64,000 nucleotides of DNA from Curtobacterium sp. 'Ferrero'. GTDB lineage: Bacteria; Actinomycetota; Actinomycetes; Actinomycetales; Microbacteriaceae. This document shows, piece after piece, positions 7,047 to 14,621 of this stretch. The number at the start of each line of letters is the position of its first letter. Position 1 is the stretch's first letter. The position numbers and the translations under genes are program-made. A model generated the notes under the pieces. It had not been told where the DNA came from. It did no database searches and saw only the letters and a list, made by a program, of their open reading frames with translations. Location: the NCBI RefSeq assembly GCF_002412165.1, contig NZ_NXIA01000012.1:21626-85625 (forward strand), read 5' to 3'.

Positions 7047-8396
7047 TCAGGGCATGGTGGCGGGGTGGGCGACCGTCAGGGCGGTGCCGTCGAGGTCACC
7101 CGGCACGTCCACGATGGTGGTGATCCCCCGCGCGGTGCGGAGTGCCTCGTCGGCGAGTCGGGAACGCAGGAGCACCTGCGGGCCGCGGCCGTCAGCGGAC
7201 GACTCGGCGAGCGCGAGCCACGCGGCGGCGAACCGTCCGCCGGGCGCGCAGTCGGCCCGGGTGCCGTACCGGGGCGCGCCGTCGTCGAGCACGTCGTCGA
7301 GCACGAGCGCGGTCGACGGGGGCTCCGCCGGCGACGGCACTCCCGCACGGGCGAGCGCCGCGAACGCCTCCCCCGCGGGCTTCAGCGCGCCGTCGTTCGT
7401 GAACAGCCCGAGGTCGTACTCGAGCTCGGGGAAGTCCGCGAGCGACCGGGAGACGTCGTGCGAACACCACCAGGTCACGCCGAGGAGCTGTTGCGCGCCG
7501 AGCACGTGCCGGATCGTCTGCTCCGTGAACGACGCCGCCTGGTCCGCCGGGACGACGTTCGTCGGGGCGCCGACCTCCTGCAGCCAGTTCGGCCGGTCGG
7601 GCTCGCGGTTCCACGCCGCGGCGAGCTGGAGCAGGTACTCGCCGTGCCGGACGGACCCGGCGCCGAGCGGACCGTGCAGCGTGGCCGTGCCGTTGAACAC
7701 CCACGAGTGCGTGATCGTGGCGTCACCGTGGTCCGCCGCGTGCTCCGGCCCGAAGGGCTGCGCGTCGTCGTACCAGGCCGCGTCGTACTGCGCGACCGTC
7801 ACCAGCGGCCCTGGGCGCGACCCGGCGTCGGAGGCGACCGACGTGCCGGACCCGAGCCGGGCCTCCCGTCCGAGTCCCCGCCGCGCCGCGGCGACCATCG
7901 CCGCCGCCCACGCGTGCCCCTGCTCCGCCGTGATGTCGTGCGGGGCGGGGTGCGGTGCGTGCGCGAACTGGTTGACCTCGTTGCCGATCGACATGCCGAG
8001 CAGGTTCGGGCGGTCCGCGACCGATCCGGCGAGCGCCTCGACGTACGCGGCGGTCGACGCGACGACGTCCGGGTCGGTGAACATGTTCCGGCGGTGCCAG
8101 CTGTCGAGCCACGACGGGACGAAGTCGAAGCTCGACAGGTGTCCCTGCAGGGCGTCGACGTTGACGTCGAGCCCGAACGATCCGGCGATGTCGACGACCG
8201 TCGCGACGTCGCGCAGTGCCGATGCCCGGATGAGCGTCCGGTTCGGCTGCACGACAGGCCAGAGCGGGAAGATCCGGACGTGGTCCGCTCCGAGCGAGGC
8301 GATCGCCTCGAGGTCCCGCGCCGTGTCCGACGCCGAGAAGTCGAGCCAGGAGTGGAACCAGCCGACGGCCGGGGTGTAGTTGACGCCGAACCGCAT
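7047..8396 (-). CDS. GH5-like glycosidase, probable beta-mannosidase (449 aa)
   Basis: The N-terminal ~370 residues form a clan GH-A TIM barrel. GNE at 138-140 gives the acid/base Glu140, and WLQEVG at 271-276 gives the nucleophile Glu274. No signal peptide is present, so it acts inside the cell. The ATG overlaps the permease stop by one base (TGATG). In Bifidobacterium longum, GH5 subfamily 18 enzymes next to GH38 enzymes cleave the Man-beta-1,4-GlcNAc core left by endoglycosidases; the identical context makes this my preferred role, but the subfamily cannot be fixed by eye. An endo-mannosidase or other GH-A activity is possible. Confidence 0.78.
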   Translation of the reverse strand: MRFGVNYTPAVGWFHSWLDFSASDTARDLEAIASLGADHVRIFPLWPVVQPNRTLIRASALRDVATVVDIAGSFGLDVNVDALQGHLSSFDFVPSWLDSWHRRNMFTDPDVVASTAAYVEALAGSVADRPNLLGMSIGNEVNQFAHAPHPAPHDITAEQGHAWAAAMVAAARRGLGREARLGSGTSVASDAGSRPGPLVTVAQYDAAWYDDAQPFGPEHAADHGDATITHSWVFNGTATLHGPLGAGSVRHGEYLLQLAAAWNREPDRPNWLQEVGAPTNVVPADQAASFTEQTIRHVLGAQQLLGVTWWCSHDVSRSLADFPELEYDLGLFTNDGALKPAGEAFAALARAGVPSPAEPPSTALVLDDVLDDGAPRYGTRADCAPGGRFAAAWLALAESSADGRGPQVLLRSRLADEALRTARGITTIVDVPGDLDGTALTVAHPATMP

Positions 8397-9358
8397 CAGC
8401 CCTTCACACCGCCCTCTTCGACGCCCTTGAAGAAGAACCGCTGCAGCACCGCGAAGATCACCGCGATCGGGATGAACGCGATCATGGTGCCGGCCGCGAT
8501 CATCCGCTGGTCGGTGGCGAACGTGCCCTGGAGGTACTGCAGGCCGACCGTCAGGGTGAGGTTCTGCGGCGACTGGAGCACGATGAGCGGCCAGAGGAAG
8601 TCGTCCCACGCGCCGATGAACGAGAAGATCGCGATCACCGCGATGGTCCCCTGCACGGCCGGCAGCGCGATGTACCGGAGGCGCTGCATCGCGTTCGCGC
8701 CGTCCATCACCGCGGCCTGGTCGATCTCCTCGGGGATCTGTCGGAACGCGTTGAACATGAGCAGGACGTTGAGCGCCGCGATCATGCCGGGCAGGGCGAC
8801 GCCGACGAGGTTGTCGGCGAGGCCGAGGTCCTTCACGGTGACGAACTGGCTGATGATCGTCGCCTCGCCCGGCAGCACGAGGGTGGCGAGGAACAGGCCG
8901 AGCACGACCTTCCGGTAGCGCCACTGCAGTCGGGCGAGGGCGAACCCGGCGAGGGTCGCGAAGACGATGTTGCCGAACACGTCGATCGCGGCGACGAGCA
9001 GCGAGTTGCCGATGTACCGCCAGACCGGGATCGCCGCGGCCACCTTGAGGTAGTTCTCGATGGTCGGCTCGGTCGGGATGAACGACGGGTTCGCGGTGTA
9101 GATGTCCTCGCCCGCGCCCTTGAGCGAGGTGGACAGCTGCCAGAGGAACGGCCCGATCGTGATGAAGAGCACCACCACGAGCAGGACGTAGCGGACCACC
9201 TTCTCGCGGGTGGACATGACGCCCCAGACGACGCGGCGTCGCCCGCGGGGCGGCCGGGAGGCACCACCCGGCCGGGTCGCGCCGGTCACGTCCGGCGTCG
9301 GGCTGGCGGCACCGCGGGCGCCGGTCAGGGCGGGTTCGGTGCTGGTCGTGTTCGTCAC
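8396..9358 (-). CDS. ABC sugar transporter permease, MalG-type (320 aa)
   Basis: The protein has a Pro/Gly/Arg-rich N-terminal tail of about 45 residues, then six predicted membrane helices. The cytoplasmic EAA loop is visible as EEIDQAAVMDGANAMQRLRYIALP. It is the second permease of a CUT1 carbohydrate importer. A GTG at 9358 overlaps the upstream permease's stop in GTGA, and its own stop overlaps the GH5 start, so the genes are tightly coupled. No ATPase gene lies here; these importers commonly share an MsmK/UgpC-type ATPase encoded elsewhere. Confidence 0.9.
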   Translation of the reverse strand: MTNTTSTEPALTGARGAASPTPDVTGATRPGGASRPPRGRRRVVWGVMSTREKVVRYVLLVVVLFITIGPFLWQLSTSLKGAGEDIYTANPSFIPTEPTIENYLKVAAAIPVWRYIGNSLLVAAIDVFGNIVFATLAGFALARLQWRYRKVVLGLFLATLVLPGEATIISQFVTVKDLGLADNLVGVALPGMIAALNVLLMFNAFRQIPEEIDQAAVMDGANAMQRLRYIALPAVQGTIAVIAIFSFIGAWDDFLWPLIVLQSPQNLTLTVGLQYLQGTFATDQRMIAAGTMIAFIPIAVIFAVLQRFFFKGVEEGGVKG

Positions 9359-10227
9359 TTGTCGGCCTTGCTGTTCATGCGGGCGAGGGCGAGCATCGGG
9401 ATGAGCGTCACGACGAAGAGCAGGAGGCTCAGGGCGGACGCGTAGCCGAGGTTGCCGGTGAACCCGCGGGCGTACTGCTGGATGAGCATGACGAGCGAGT
9501 TGTCCTGCCCGCCGGGGCCACCCGTGCCGTTGGTGAGGATGTAGAGCTCGCTGAAGACCCGGAGCGCCGAGACGCACACGAGGATGCCGACGAGGGTCAT
9601 CGTCCCGCGGACGCCGGGCATCGTGACCGACCAGAACCGCCGCACGGCTCCGGCGCCGTCGAGCGCCGCCGCTTCGTGGAGGTCCTTGCCGACGTTCCCG
9701 AGCGCCGCGAGGAAGATGATCATGTAGTAGCCGAGGCCCTTCCAGACGGTGAGGCTGATCGCGCTGATGAGCAGCAGCCACCGGTCGGTGAGGAACGGGA
9801 TGCCCGCGCCGCCGAGGGCCTTCACGATCTCGTTGATGACCCCGCGGTCGTCGAGGATCCAGGTCCAGATCAGGCCGACGACGACCGCGGAGGCGATCAC
9901 GGGCGTGTAGTACGCCGTGCGGAAGAACGCGATCCCGGGGAGCTTCTGCTGCACGAGCACCGCGATGAGCAGCGGCAGGATCGTGAGCAGCGGCAGGCAG
10001 ATCGCCATGTAGATGACGCTGTTGAGGAGCGCCTCCCACACCTGCGGGTCCGCGAGCAGGGTCCGGAAGTTCGCGAGGCCCACCCACTGGCTCACGCCCC
10101 CGAGCGGGCTGGCGTTCGTGAACGACAGCCGGACGGTGTTGATCGACGGCCAGAGGCTGAACCCGACGAGCCAGACGAGTGCCGGCAGGACCAGGAGCCA
10201 GGGCGTGAACCAGCGGTTGGCGCGCAT
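9355..10227 (-). CDS. ABC sugar transporter permease, MalF-type (290 aa)
   Basis: Six predicted membrane helices are present and the EAA loop reads KDLHEAAALDGAGAVRRFWSVTMPG-like at about residues 190-212. The ATG at 10227 overlaps the binding-protein stop (TGATG). With the MalG-type partner it forms the membrane channel of a CUT1 importer; the neighbouring GH18, GH38 and GH5 genes suggest mannose-containing oligosaccharides as cargo. Confidence 0.9.
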   Translation of the reverse strand: MRANRWFTPWLLVLPALVWLVGFSLWPSINTVRLSFTNASPLGGVSQWVGLANFRTLLADPQVWEALLNSVIYMAICLPLLTILPLLIAVLVQQKLPGIAFFRTAYYTPVIASAVVVGLIWTWILDDRGVINEIVKALGGAGIPFLTDRWLLLISAISLTVWKGLGYYMIIFLAALGNVGKDLHEAAALDGAGAVRRFWSVTMPGVRGTMTLVGILVCVSALRVFSELYILTNGTGGPGGQDNSLVMLIQQYARGFTGNLGYASALSLLLFVVTLIPMLALARMNSKADK

Positions 10228-11519
10228 CAGCTGTTCGCCAGCAGGGTGTTCATCTTGGTCTGCGCGGTCTCGAGGGCCTGCTTCGCGCTGACCTGGCCCT
10301 TCATGGCGAGGGCGATCTGCTGGTCGAGGAAGTCCGTCATCGCGGAGTTCGCCTGGACCGGGTTGAGGACCTTCGCCTGCTTGAGCGCCTCGTTCGCGAG
10401 CACGCGGGCCTTGCCGTTCACGGTGCCGTCGTCCTTCGAGAAGTACGGGTCGGACTGCGACGAGGTCGTCGACGGGAAGATGTTCACCAGGTGTGCGAAC
10501 GCCTCCTGGTTCTTCGCGTTCGTCATGTACTGCGCGAACGCCTCGGCGGTGGCGAGGTGCTTCGACTTCGACGACACCGACAGGCCCTGCACGTACAGCG
10601 GCGGGGTGTCGAGCGCCGGGCTGACGACGACGTTGCCCTTGAGCGACGGGTTGTTCTTGATCATGTCGCTCAGCGCGGTCGCGCCACCGGTCGTCCAGGC
10701 GACCTTCTGCTGCGTGAAGAGCGTCGAGTTGCCGAGGTAGTCGCTGTTCAGGACGTTGGAGGGCATGTAGCCGTCCTGGTACGCGGTCTTGTAGCGGTCG
10801 ATGAGGTCGGCCGCCTTCGACGAGTCCGCGAACACGAACTTGGTGCCGTCGCCGTTGAGCACCTTGACGCCGGCGAGCGTGAAGTCGCCGAGGCCGGGCT
10901 TGCGGCTCATCAGGTAGTCGGTCGGGCAGTTCTCGTGCATGGTCTTCGCCTGCGTGAACAGCTCGTCGGTGGTGGCCGGCGGGTTGGACGCGTCGAGACC
11001 GCACTTGTCGAACATCGACTTGTTCCAGTAGTCGACGTCTGTGTTGAGGTACCACGGGTAGCCGTACGTGCCGTCGAGGCCCTTGTACTCGTACGAGTCG
11101 AGCGCGCCGGAGACGTAGGTGCTCGCGAGCTTGCTGTCGTCCTTCGACACGTCCTGCAGGTAGCCGCGCTTCGCGAGCGGCAGGGCGATGTCCGGCGGCA
11201 GGTTGATGACGTCCGGCAGCGTGTTCGACGAGGCCTGGCTGAGCACCTTGTCCGCGTAGCCGTCGCCCGGCTGGTCCTGCAGCTTCACCTTGGCGTCCGG
11301 GTGCTCCTTCTCGAACCCCGTGATGACGCCGTTGAGGTAGTCCGTGTACGTCGGCGTGAGCGCCCAGGTCTGCAGCGTGATCGTGCCGTCGATCTTCCCG
11401 CTGCTGCTGCTCGTCGCACCGCTGCCGCTCGAGCAGCCGGTGAGCACGAGCGCCGTCGCCGCGGCGGTCGCGAGGAGGGCTGCTGCACGGCCCCGCGTCG
11501 CTGTTCTGGTGGTCCTCAT
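10227..11519 (-). CDS. Sugar-binding lipoprotein of the ABC importer (430 aa)
   Basis: Residues 1-29 form a lipoprotein signal peptide with lipobox LTGC. A Ser/Gly linker follows, then a family 1 extracellular solute-binding domain (GTITLQTWALTPTYTDYLNGVITGFEKEHP at the start of the mature protein is typical). It captures the substrate outside the membrane. First gene of the operon: GAAGGAG lies about 9 bases before the ATG and a LacI-type operator lies 25 bp upstream. The substrate is inferred from neighbours only. Confidence 0.9.
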   Translation of the reverse strand: MRTTRTATRGRAAALLATAAATALVLTGCSSGSGATSSSSGKIDGTITLQTWALTPTYTDYLNGVITGFEKEHPDAKVKLQDQPGDGYADKVLSQASSNTLPDVINLPPDIALPLAKRGYLQDVSKDDSKLASTYVSGALDSYEYKGLDGTYGYPWYLNTDVDYWNKSMFDKCGLDASNPPATTDELFTQAKTMHENCPTDYLMSRKPGLGDFTLAGVKVLNGDGTKFVFADSSKAADLIDRYKTAYQDGYMPSNVLNSDYLGNSTLFTQQKVAWTTGGATALSDMIKNNPSLKGNVVVSPALDTPPLYVQGLSVSSKSKHLATAEAFAQYMTNAKNQEAFAHLVNIFPSTTSSQSDPYFSKDDGTVNGKARVLANEALKQAKVLNPVQANSAMTDFLDQQIALAMKGQVSAKQALETAQTKMNTLLANS

Positions 11520-11543
11520 GGATCTGACTCCTTCGTCGTCCTG

Positions 11544-11557
11544 CTGAACCGGTTCAG
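11544..11557. promoter_or_regulatory. LacI-type operator before the importer operon
   Basis: CTGAACCGGTTCAG is a perfect 14 bp palindrome with the central CG pair typical of LacI-family operators. It lies 25 bp before the binding-protein start and 64 bp from the divergent LacI gene. Confidence 0.7.
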
Positions 11558-11597
11558 TCCCTGTCGCCGAACCCGTCGAATGCAGCGATGGTGACCG

Positions 11598-11613
11598 ACT
11601 AAAGCGCTATAGT
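11598..11613 (+). promoter_or_regulatory. LacI gene promoter with overlapping palindrome
   Basis: ACTAAAGCGCTATAGT is a palindrome with one mismatched pair and a central GC/CG core. Its right half contains the -10-like TATAGT (11608-11613), seven bases before the GTG at 11621, so the LacI transcript is probably leaderless and self-repressed. Confidence 0.6.
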
Positions 11614-11620
11614 CAAGCCC

Positions 11621-12676
11621 GTGGTCAAGAACCGTCGGACGACGATCGCCGACATCGCAGCACGCGCGGGCGTGTCCATCAGCGCGGTCTCGTTCGCGCT
11701 CAACGACCGTCCCGGGGTCTCGGACGACACCCGTCGACGGGTGCAGGAGATCGCCCGGGCACTCGACTGGCAGCCCCACTCCGCGGCCCGGGCACTCGGG
11801 GGTGCGCGTGCCGGGTCGATCGGGTTCGTCCTGAACCGCCCGGCACGGACGCTCGGCACCGAGTCGTTCTTCGGCGACCTCATCTCCGGCATCCAGCTCG
11901 GGCTCGCGGGCAGCCACGTCGGGATGAACCTCCTCGTCGCACGCGACGCGGACGAGGAACTCGCGACCTACCGGGACTGGTGGCGCGGACACCGGGTCGA
12001 CGGGGTGATCCTCATCGACCCACGCCGCGAGGACCCTCGCCTGACACTCCTGGCCGAGCTCGGCATGCCCACCGTGGTCGTCGGCTCACACCCCTCCCCG
12101 GCCGGCACCGCGCCGACCGTCTGGATCGACGACTCGGACGCGGCCGACACGGTGCTGCGGTACCTGCACGCGCTTGGCCACCGCCGCATCGCGCACGTCG
12201 CCGGGCGCCCCGAGTTCGAGCACACCGCCATGCGGATCGAACGGGTCAGGGCGTTCGCCGCCTCGGGCGAGTTCGACGACGCCGCGTCGGTCCCGACCGA
12301 CTACTCGGCCGAGGCGGGGGCCGCCGCGACGCGCGCGCTGCTGTCGCGGCAGGTCCGCCCGACCGCGATCGTGTACGACAACGACGTGCTCGCCGTGGCC
12401 GGCCTCGGCGTCGCGAGCGAGATGGGCGTCCAGGTCCCGGGCGAGGTCTCGATCGTGTCGTTCGACGACTCCGCGATGATCCGGCTCGTCCGCCCGTCGA
12501 TCACCTCGCTCACCCGCGACACGGTCGACCTCGGCCAGCGGGCCGCGACGCTCCTCCGCGCCCAGATCGACGCCGACGCACCGCTCCCGTCGCTCGCCGG
12601 ACCCGCGTTGACGCTCAGCGTCCGGGAGTCGACGGGGCCCGTCCCCCGCTCCGGTGCGGCAGGTGGAGTCCGCTGA
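11621..12676 (+). CDS. LacI-family transcriptional regulator of the glycan locus (351 aa)
   Basis: The N-terminal helix-turn-helix and hinge are clear (TTIADIAARAGVSISAVSFALN at about residues 6-27, then PGVSDDTRRRVQEIARALDWQPHSAARAL). The periplasmic-binding-like ligand domain covers about 62-335, including GHRRIAHVAG and the SIVSFDDSAMIRLVRPSITSL block. It reads away from the importer operon, with two palindromes between, so it most likely represses the glycan genes until a sugar ligand appears. The GTG start is fixed by the TATAGT box seven bases upstream. Confidence 0.93.
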   Translation: MVKNRRTTIADIAARAGVSISAVSFALNDRPGVSDDTRRRVQEIARALDWQPHSAARALGGARAGSIGFVLNRPARTLGTESFFGDLISGIQLGLAGSHVGMNLLVARDADEELATYRDWWRGHRVDGVILIDPRREDPRLTLLAELGMPTVVVGSHPSPAGTAPTVWIDDSDAADTVLRYLHALGHRRIAHVAGRPEFEHTAMRIERVRAFAASGEFDDAASVPTDYSAEAGAAATRALLSRQVRPTAIVYDNDVLAVAGLGVASEMGVQVPGEVSIVSFDDSAMIRLVRPSITSLTRDTVDLGQRAATLLRAQIDADAPLPSLAGPALTLSVRESTGPVPRSGAAGGVR

Positions 12677-12793
12677 GCGCACTGCGTTGACATGCGCCTC
12701 CAGGGCGAGGATCGTTTACGCCACACCGGTACAGCAAGTAACTCGATCATCGAGACTTTCGATGGGTCGAACGACGTACTGGAAGGAGGCACC

Positions 12794-12946
12794 ATGAAGA
12801 AGAGTGAGGTGCCGTCCTGGGTGGCGCACGTGCTCACCCCACCCGAGGTCATCTCGGCCTACGTGGAGCGACGGGTCAACGACCCGGCACTCCTGTCGGG
12901 TGAGCAGTCCGAGCCCACGTACGCGGACTTCCTCCGCGACGAGTAG
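12794..12946 (+). CDS. Small hypothetical protein (50 aa) with strong ribosome binding site
   Basis: A near-ideal GGAAGGAGG (12781-12789) stands five bases before the ATG. The product (MKKSEVPSWVAHVLTPPEVI, then an acidic tail ending FLRDE) has no membrane segment or cysteine. A paired-arm hairpin follows the stop, so it looks like a free-standing transcript. The family is unknown to me. Confidence 0.62.
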   Translation: MKKSEVPSWVAHVLTPPEVISAYVERRVNDPALLSGEQSEPTYADFLRDE

Positions 12947-12958
12947 GCGGGTCTTGTC

Positions 12959-13018
12959 CGGACTGGAGGCCCTGCGCGCGTTCCGTCCGCACGGAACGTG
13001 ATGCGGGCCTCCAGTCCG
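12959..13018. terminator. Branched hairpin terminator, GGAGGCC type
   Basis: The 14 bp outer arms CGGACTGGAGGCCC (12959-12972) and GGGCCTCCAGTCCG (13005-13018) are perfect. Inside lies a second stem, GTTCCGT/ACGGAAC. It sits between a rightward and a leftward gene and can serve both. Confidence 0.7.
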
Positions 13019-13052
13019 AGTCCGGGCCCCCGGCCGCGCTGCGCGCGGCCCG

Positions 13053-13916
13053 TCAGACCGCCGGCGGGAGGACGCCGCGCCGTCGGCGCGCGGACAGCGT
13101 GACCCCGATGCTCGCGACCGTCACGCAGACGAGCGCCGCCACCTCCAGCACGGAGAGCCCCTCGGCGAGCACGAGCAGTCCCGCGAGGGCCGCGACCGCC
13201 GGTCCGGTGCTCTGCAGCACCCCGAACACGCGCGTCGGCATCCGGCGCAGCGCGAGCATCTCGAGCGCGTAGGGCAACACGCTCGACAGCACCGCGACCG
13301 CGCCGAACACGAGCAGCAGCGACGGATCGGCGACGATCCCGCGCACGGCCGCACGCGCGCCGAACGGCAGCGCCACGACCATCGCGACGAGCATCGACAC
13401 CGCGAGGCCGTCCACGCCGGGGATCGCCTGCCCGACGTGCCGGTTCATCACGATGTAGCCTGCCCAGCACGCCGCGGCCAGCACCGCGAAGACGACGCCG
13501 GTCGCCGAGGTGACGGCCGACGGCCCGATCCCGAGCAGCACGACGCCCGCGAGCGCCAGCGCTGCCCAGAGTGCGTCTCGCCAGCGTCGGGTGTGCACGA
13601 GCGACAGGGTGAGCGGTCCGAGGAACTCGATCGTGACGGCGACGCCGATCGGGATGCTCGCGAAGGCGACGTAGATGCAGACGTTCATCCCGCCGAGTGC
13701 GACCCCGAGCGCCAGCGCTCCCAACCACTGCGGCCGCGACCAGCGCCGGACACGGGGCCGGACGACGAGTGCGAGGACGACCGCGCCGATCACGAGCCGG
13801 AGGGTCGCGGCGCCGACCGACCCGACCTCGTCGAAGCGCGTCTTCGCGATCGCCGCGCCGAGCTGGACGGAGACGATCGCCGCGAGGGCGAGGAGCGGGG
13901 CGGGGACGCGTGTCAC
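13053..13916 (-). CDS. EamA/RhtA-type exporter (287 aa)
   Basis: Ten predicted membrane helices in two EamA repeats span most of the protein. The order and motifs (AKTRFDEVGSVGAATLRL near the start, NVCIYVAFASIPIGVAVTIEFLGPL at about 80-104, VLPYALEMLALRR in the second half) resemble RhtA threonine/homoserine exporters. The GTG start at 13916 begins directly before the first helix. The substrate is uncertain. Confidence 0.85.
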   Translation of the reverse strand: MTRVPAPLLALAAIVSVQLGAAIAKTRFDEVGSVGAATLRLVIGAVVLALVVRPRVRRWSRPQWLGALALGVALGGMNVCIYVAFASIPIGVAVTIEFLGPLTLSLVHTRRWRDALWAALALAGVVLLGIGPSAVTSATGVVFAVLAAACWAGYIVMNRHVGQAIPGVDGLAVSMLVAMVVALPFGARAAVRGIVADPSLLLVFGAVAVLSSVLPYALEMLALRRMPTRVFGVLQSTGPAVAALAGLLVLAEGLSVLEVAALVCVTVASIGVTLSARRRRGVLPPAV

Positions 13917-13940
13917 GAGGTTTCGGGGTCGGTGCCGGTG

Positions 13941-14603
13941 TCAGCCGAGGTAGGCGAGCACGGCGAGGACTCGACGGTGGTCCTCCCCCGTGTCCTCGAG
14001 CCCGAGCTTGCCGAAGATGTTCGTGACGTGTTTCTCCACCGCGCCGGTGCCGATCACGAGGGTGCGGGCGATGGCCTGGTTCGTGCGTCCCTCGGCCATG
14101 AGCCCGAGGACGTCGCGCTCGCGGGGTGTCAGGGCCTCGAGCGGGTCACGGCGTCGGCCCATCAGCTGCGTGACGACCTCGGGGTCGAGGACTGTCCCGC
14201 CCGCGGCGACCCGACGGACCGCGTCGTCGATCTCCTCGAGCCGGGTGACGCGGTCCTTGAGCAGGTAGCCGATCCCGGTCGCGCCGGCGGCGAGGACGTC
14301 CTCGGCGTACGCAGCCTCGACGTACTGCGACAGCAGGAGCACCCCGGTGCCGGGACTCACCCGCCGGGTCTCGACGGCCGCGCGGACGCCCTCGTCGGTG
14401 AACGTCGGCGGCATCCGGACGTCCATCACGACGACGTCGGGTGCGGCGTCCGGCAGGGTCGCGAGGAAGGACTCCGCGTCGGCGTGCTGCGCGACCACCT
14501 CGATGCCGGCCTCGTCGAGCACCCGGGCCAGCCCTTCCCGGAGGAGCACGGCGTCGTCGACGACGACGGCCCGGATGCGTGCTGCACCCGGGCCGTCGCT
14601 CAT
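13941..14603 (-). CDS. NarL/LuxR-type response regulator (220 aa)
   Basis: The receiver domain covers about residues 10-130 with the acidic pair Asp16-Asp17 and phosphoacceptor Asp61 (VVVMDVRMPP). A LuxR-type helix-turn-helix occupies the C-terminus (LTPRERDVLGLMAEGRTNQAIARTL-like, then VEKHVTNIFGKLGL). It lies 18 bases after the sensor kinase gene, so the two form a two-component system. Confidence 0.93.
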   Translation of the reverse strand: MSDGPGAARIRAVVVDDAVLLREGLARVLDEAGIEVVAQHADAESFLATLPDAAPDVVVMDVRMPPTFTDEGVRAAVETRRVSPGTGVLLLSQYVEAAYAEDVLAAGATGIGYLLKDRVTRLEEIDDAVRRVAAGGTVLDPEVVTQLMGRRRDPLEALTPRERDVLGLMAEGRTNQAIARTLVIGTGAVEKHVTNIFGKLGLEDTGEDHRRVLAVLAYLG

Positions 14604-14621
14604 GCCGACGATCCTACCGAC

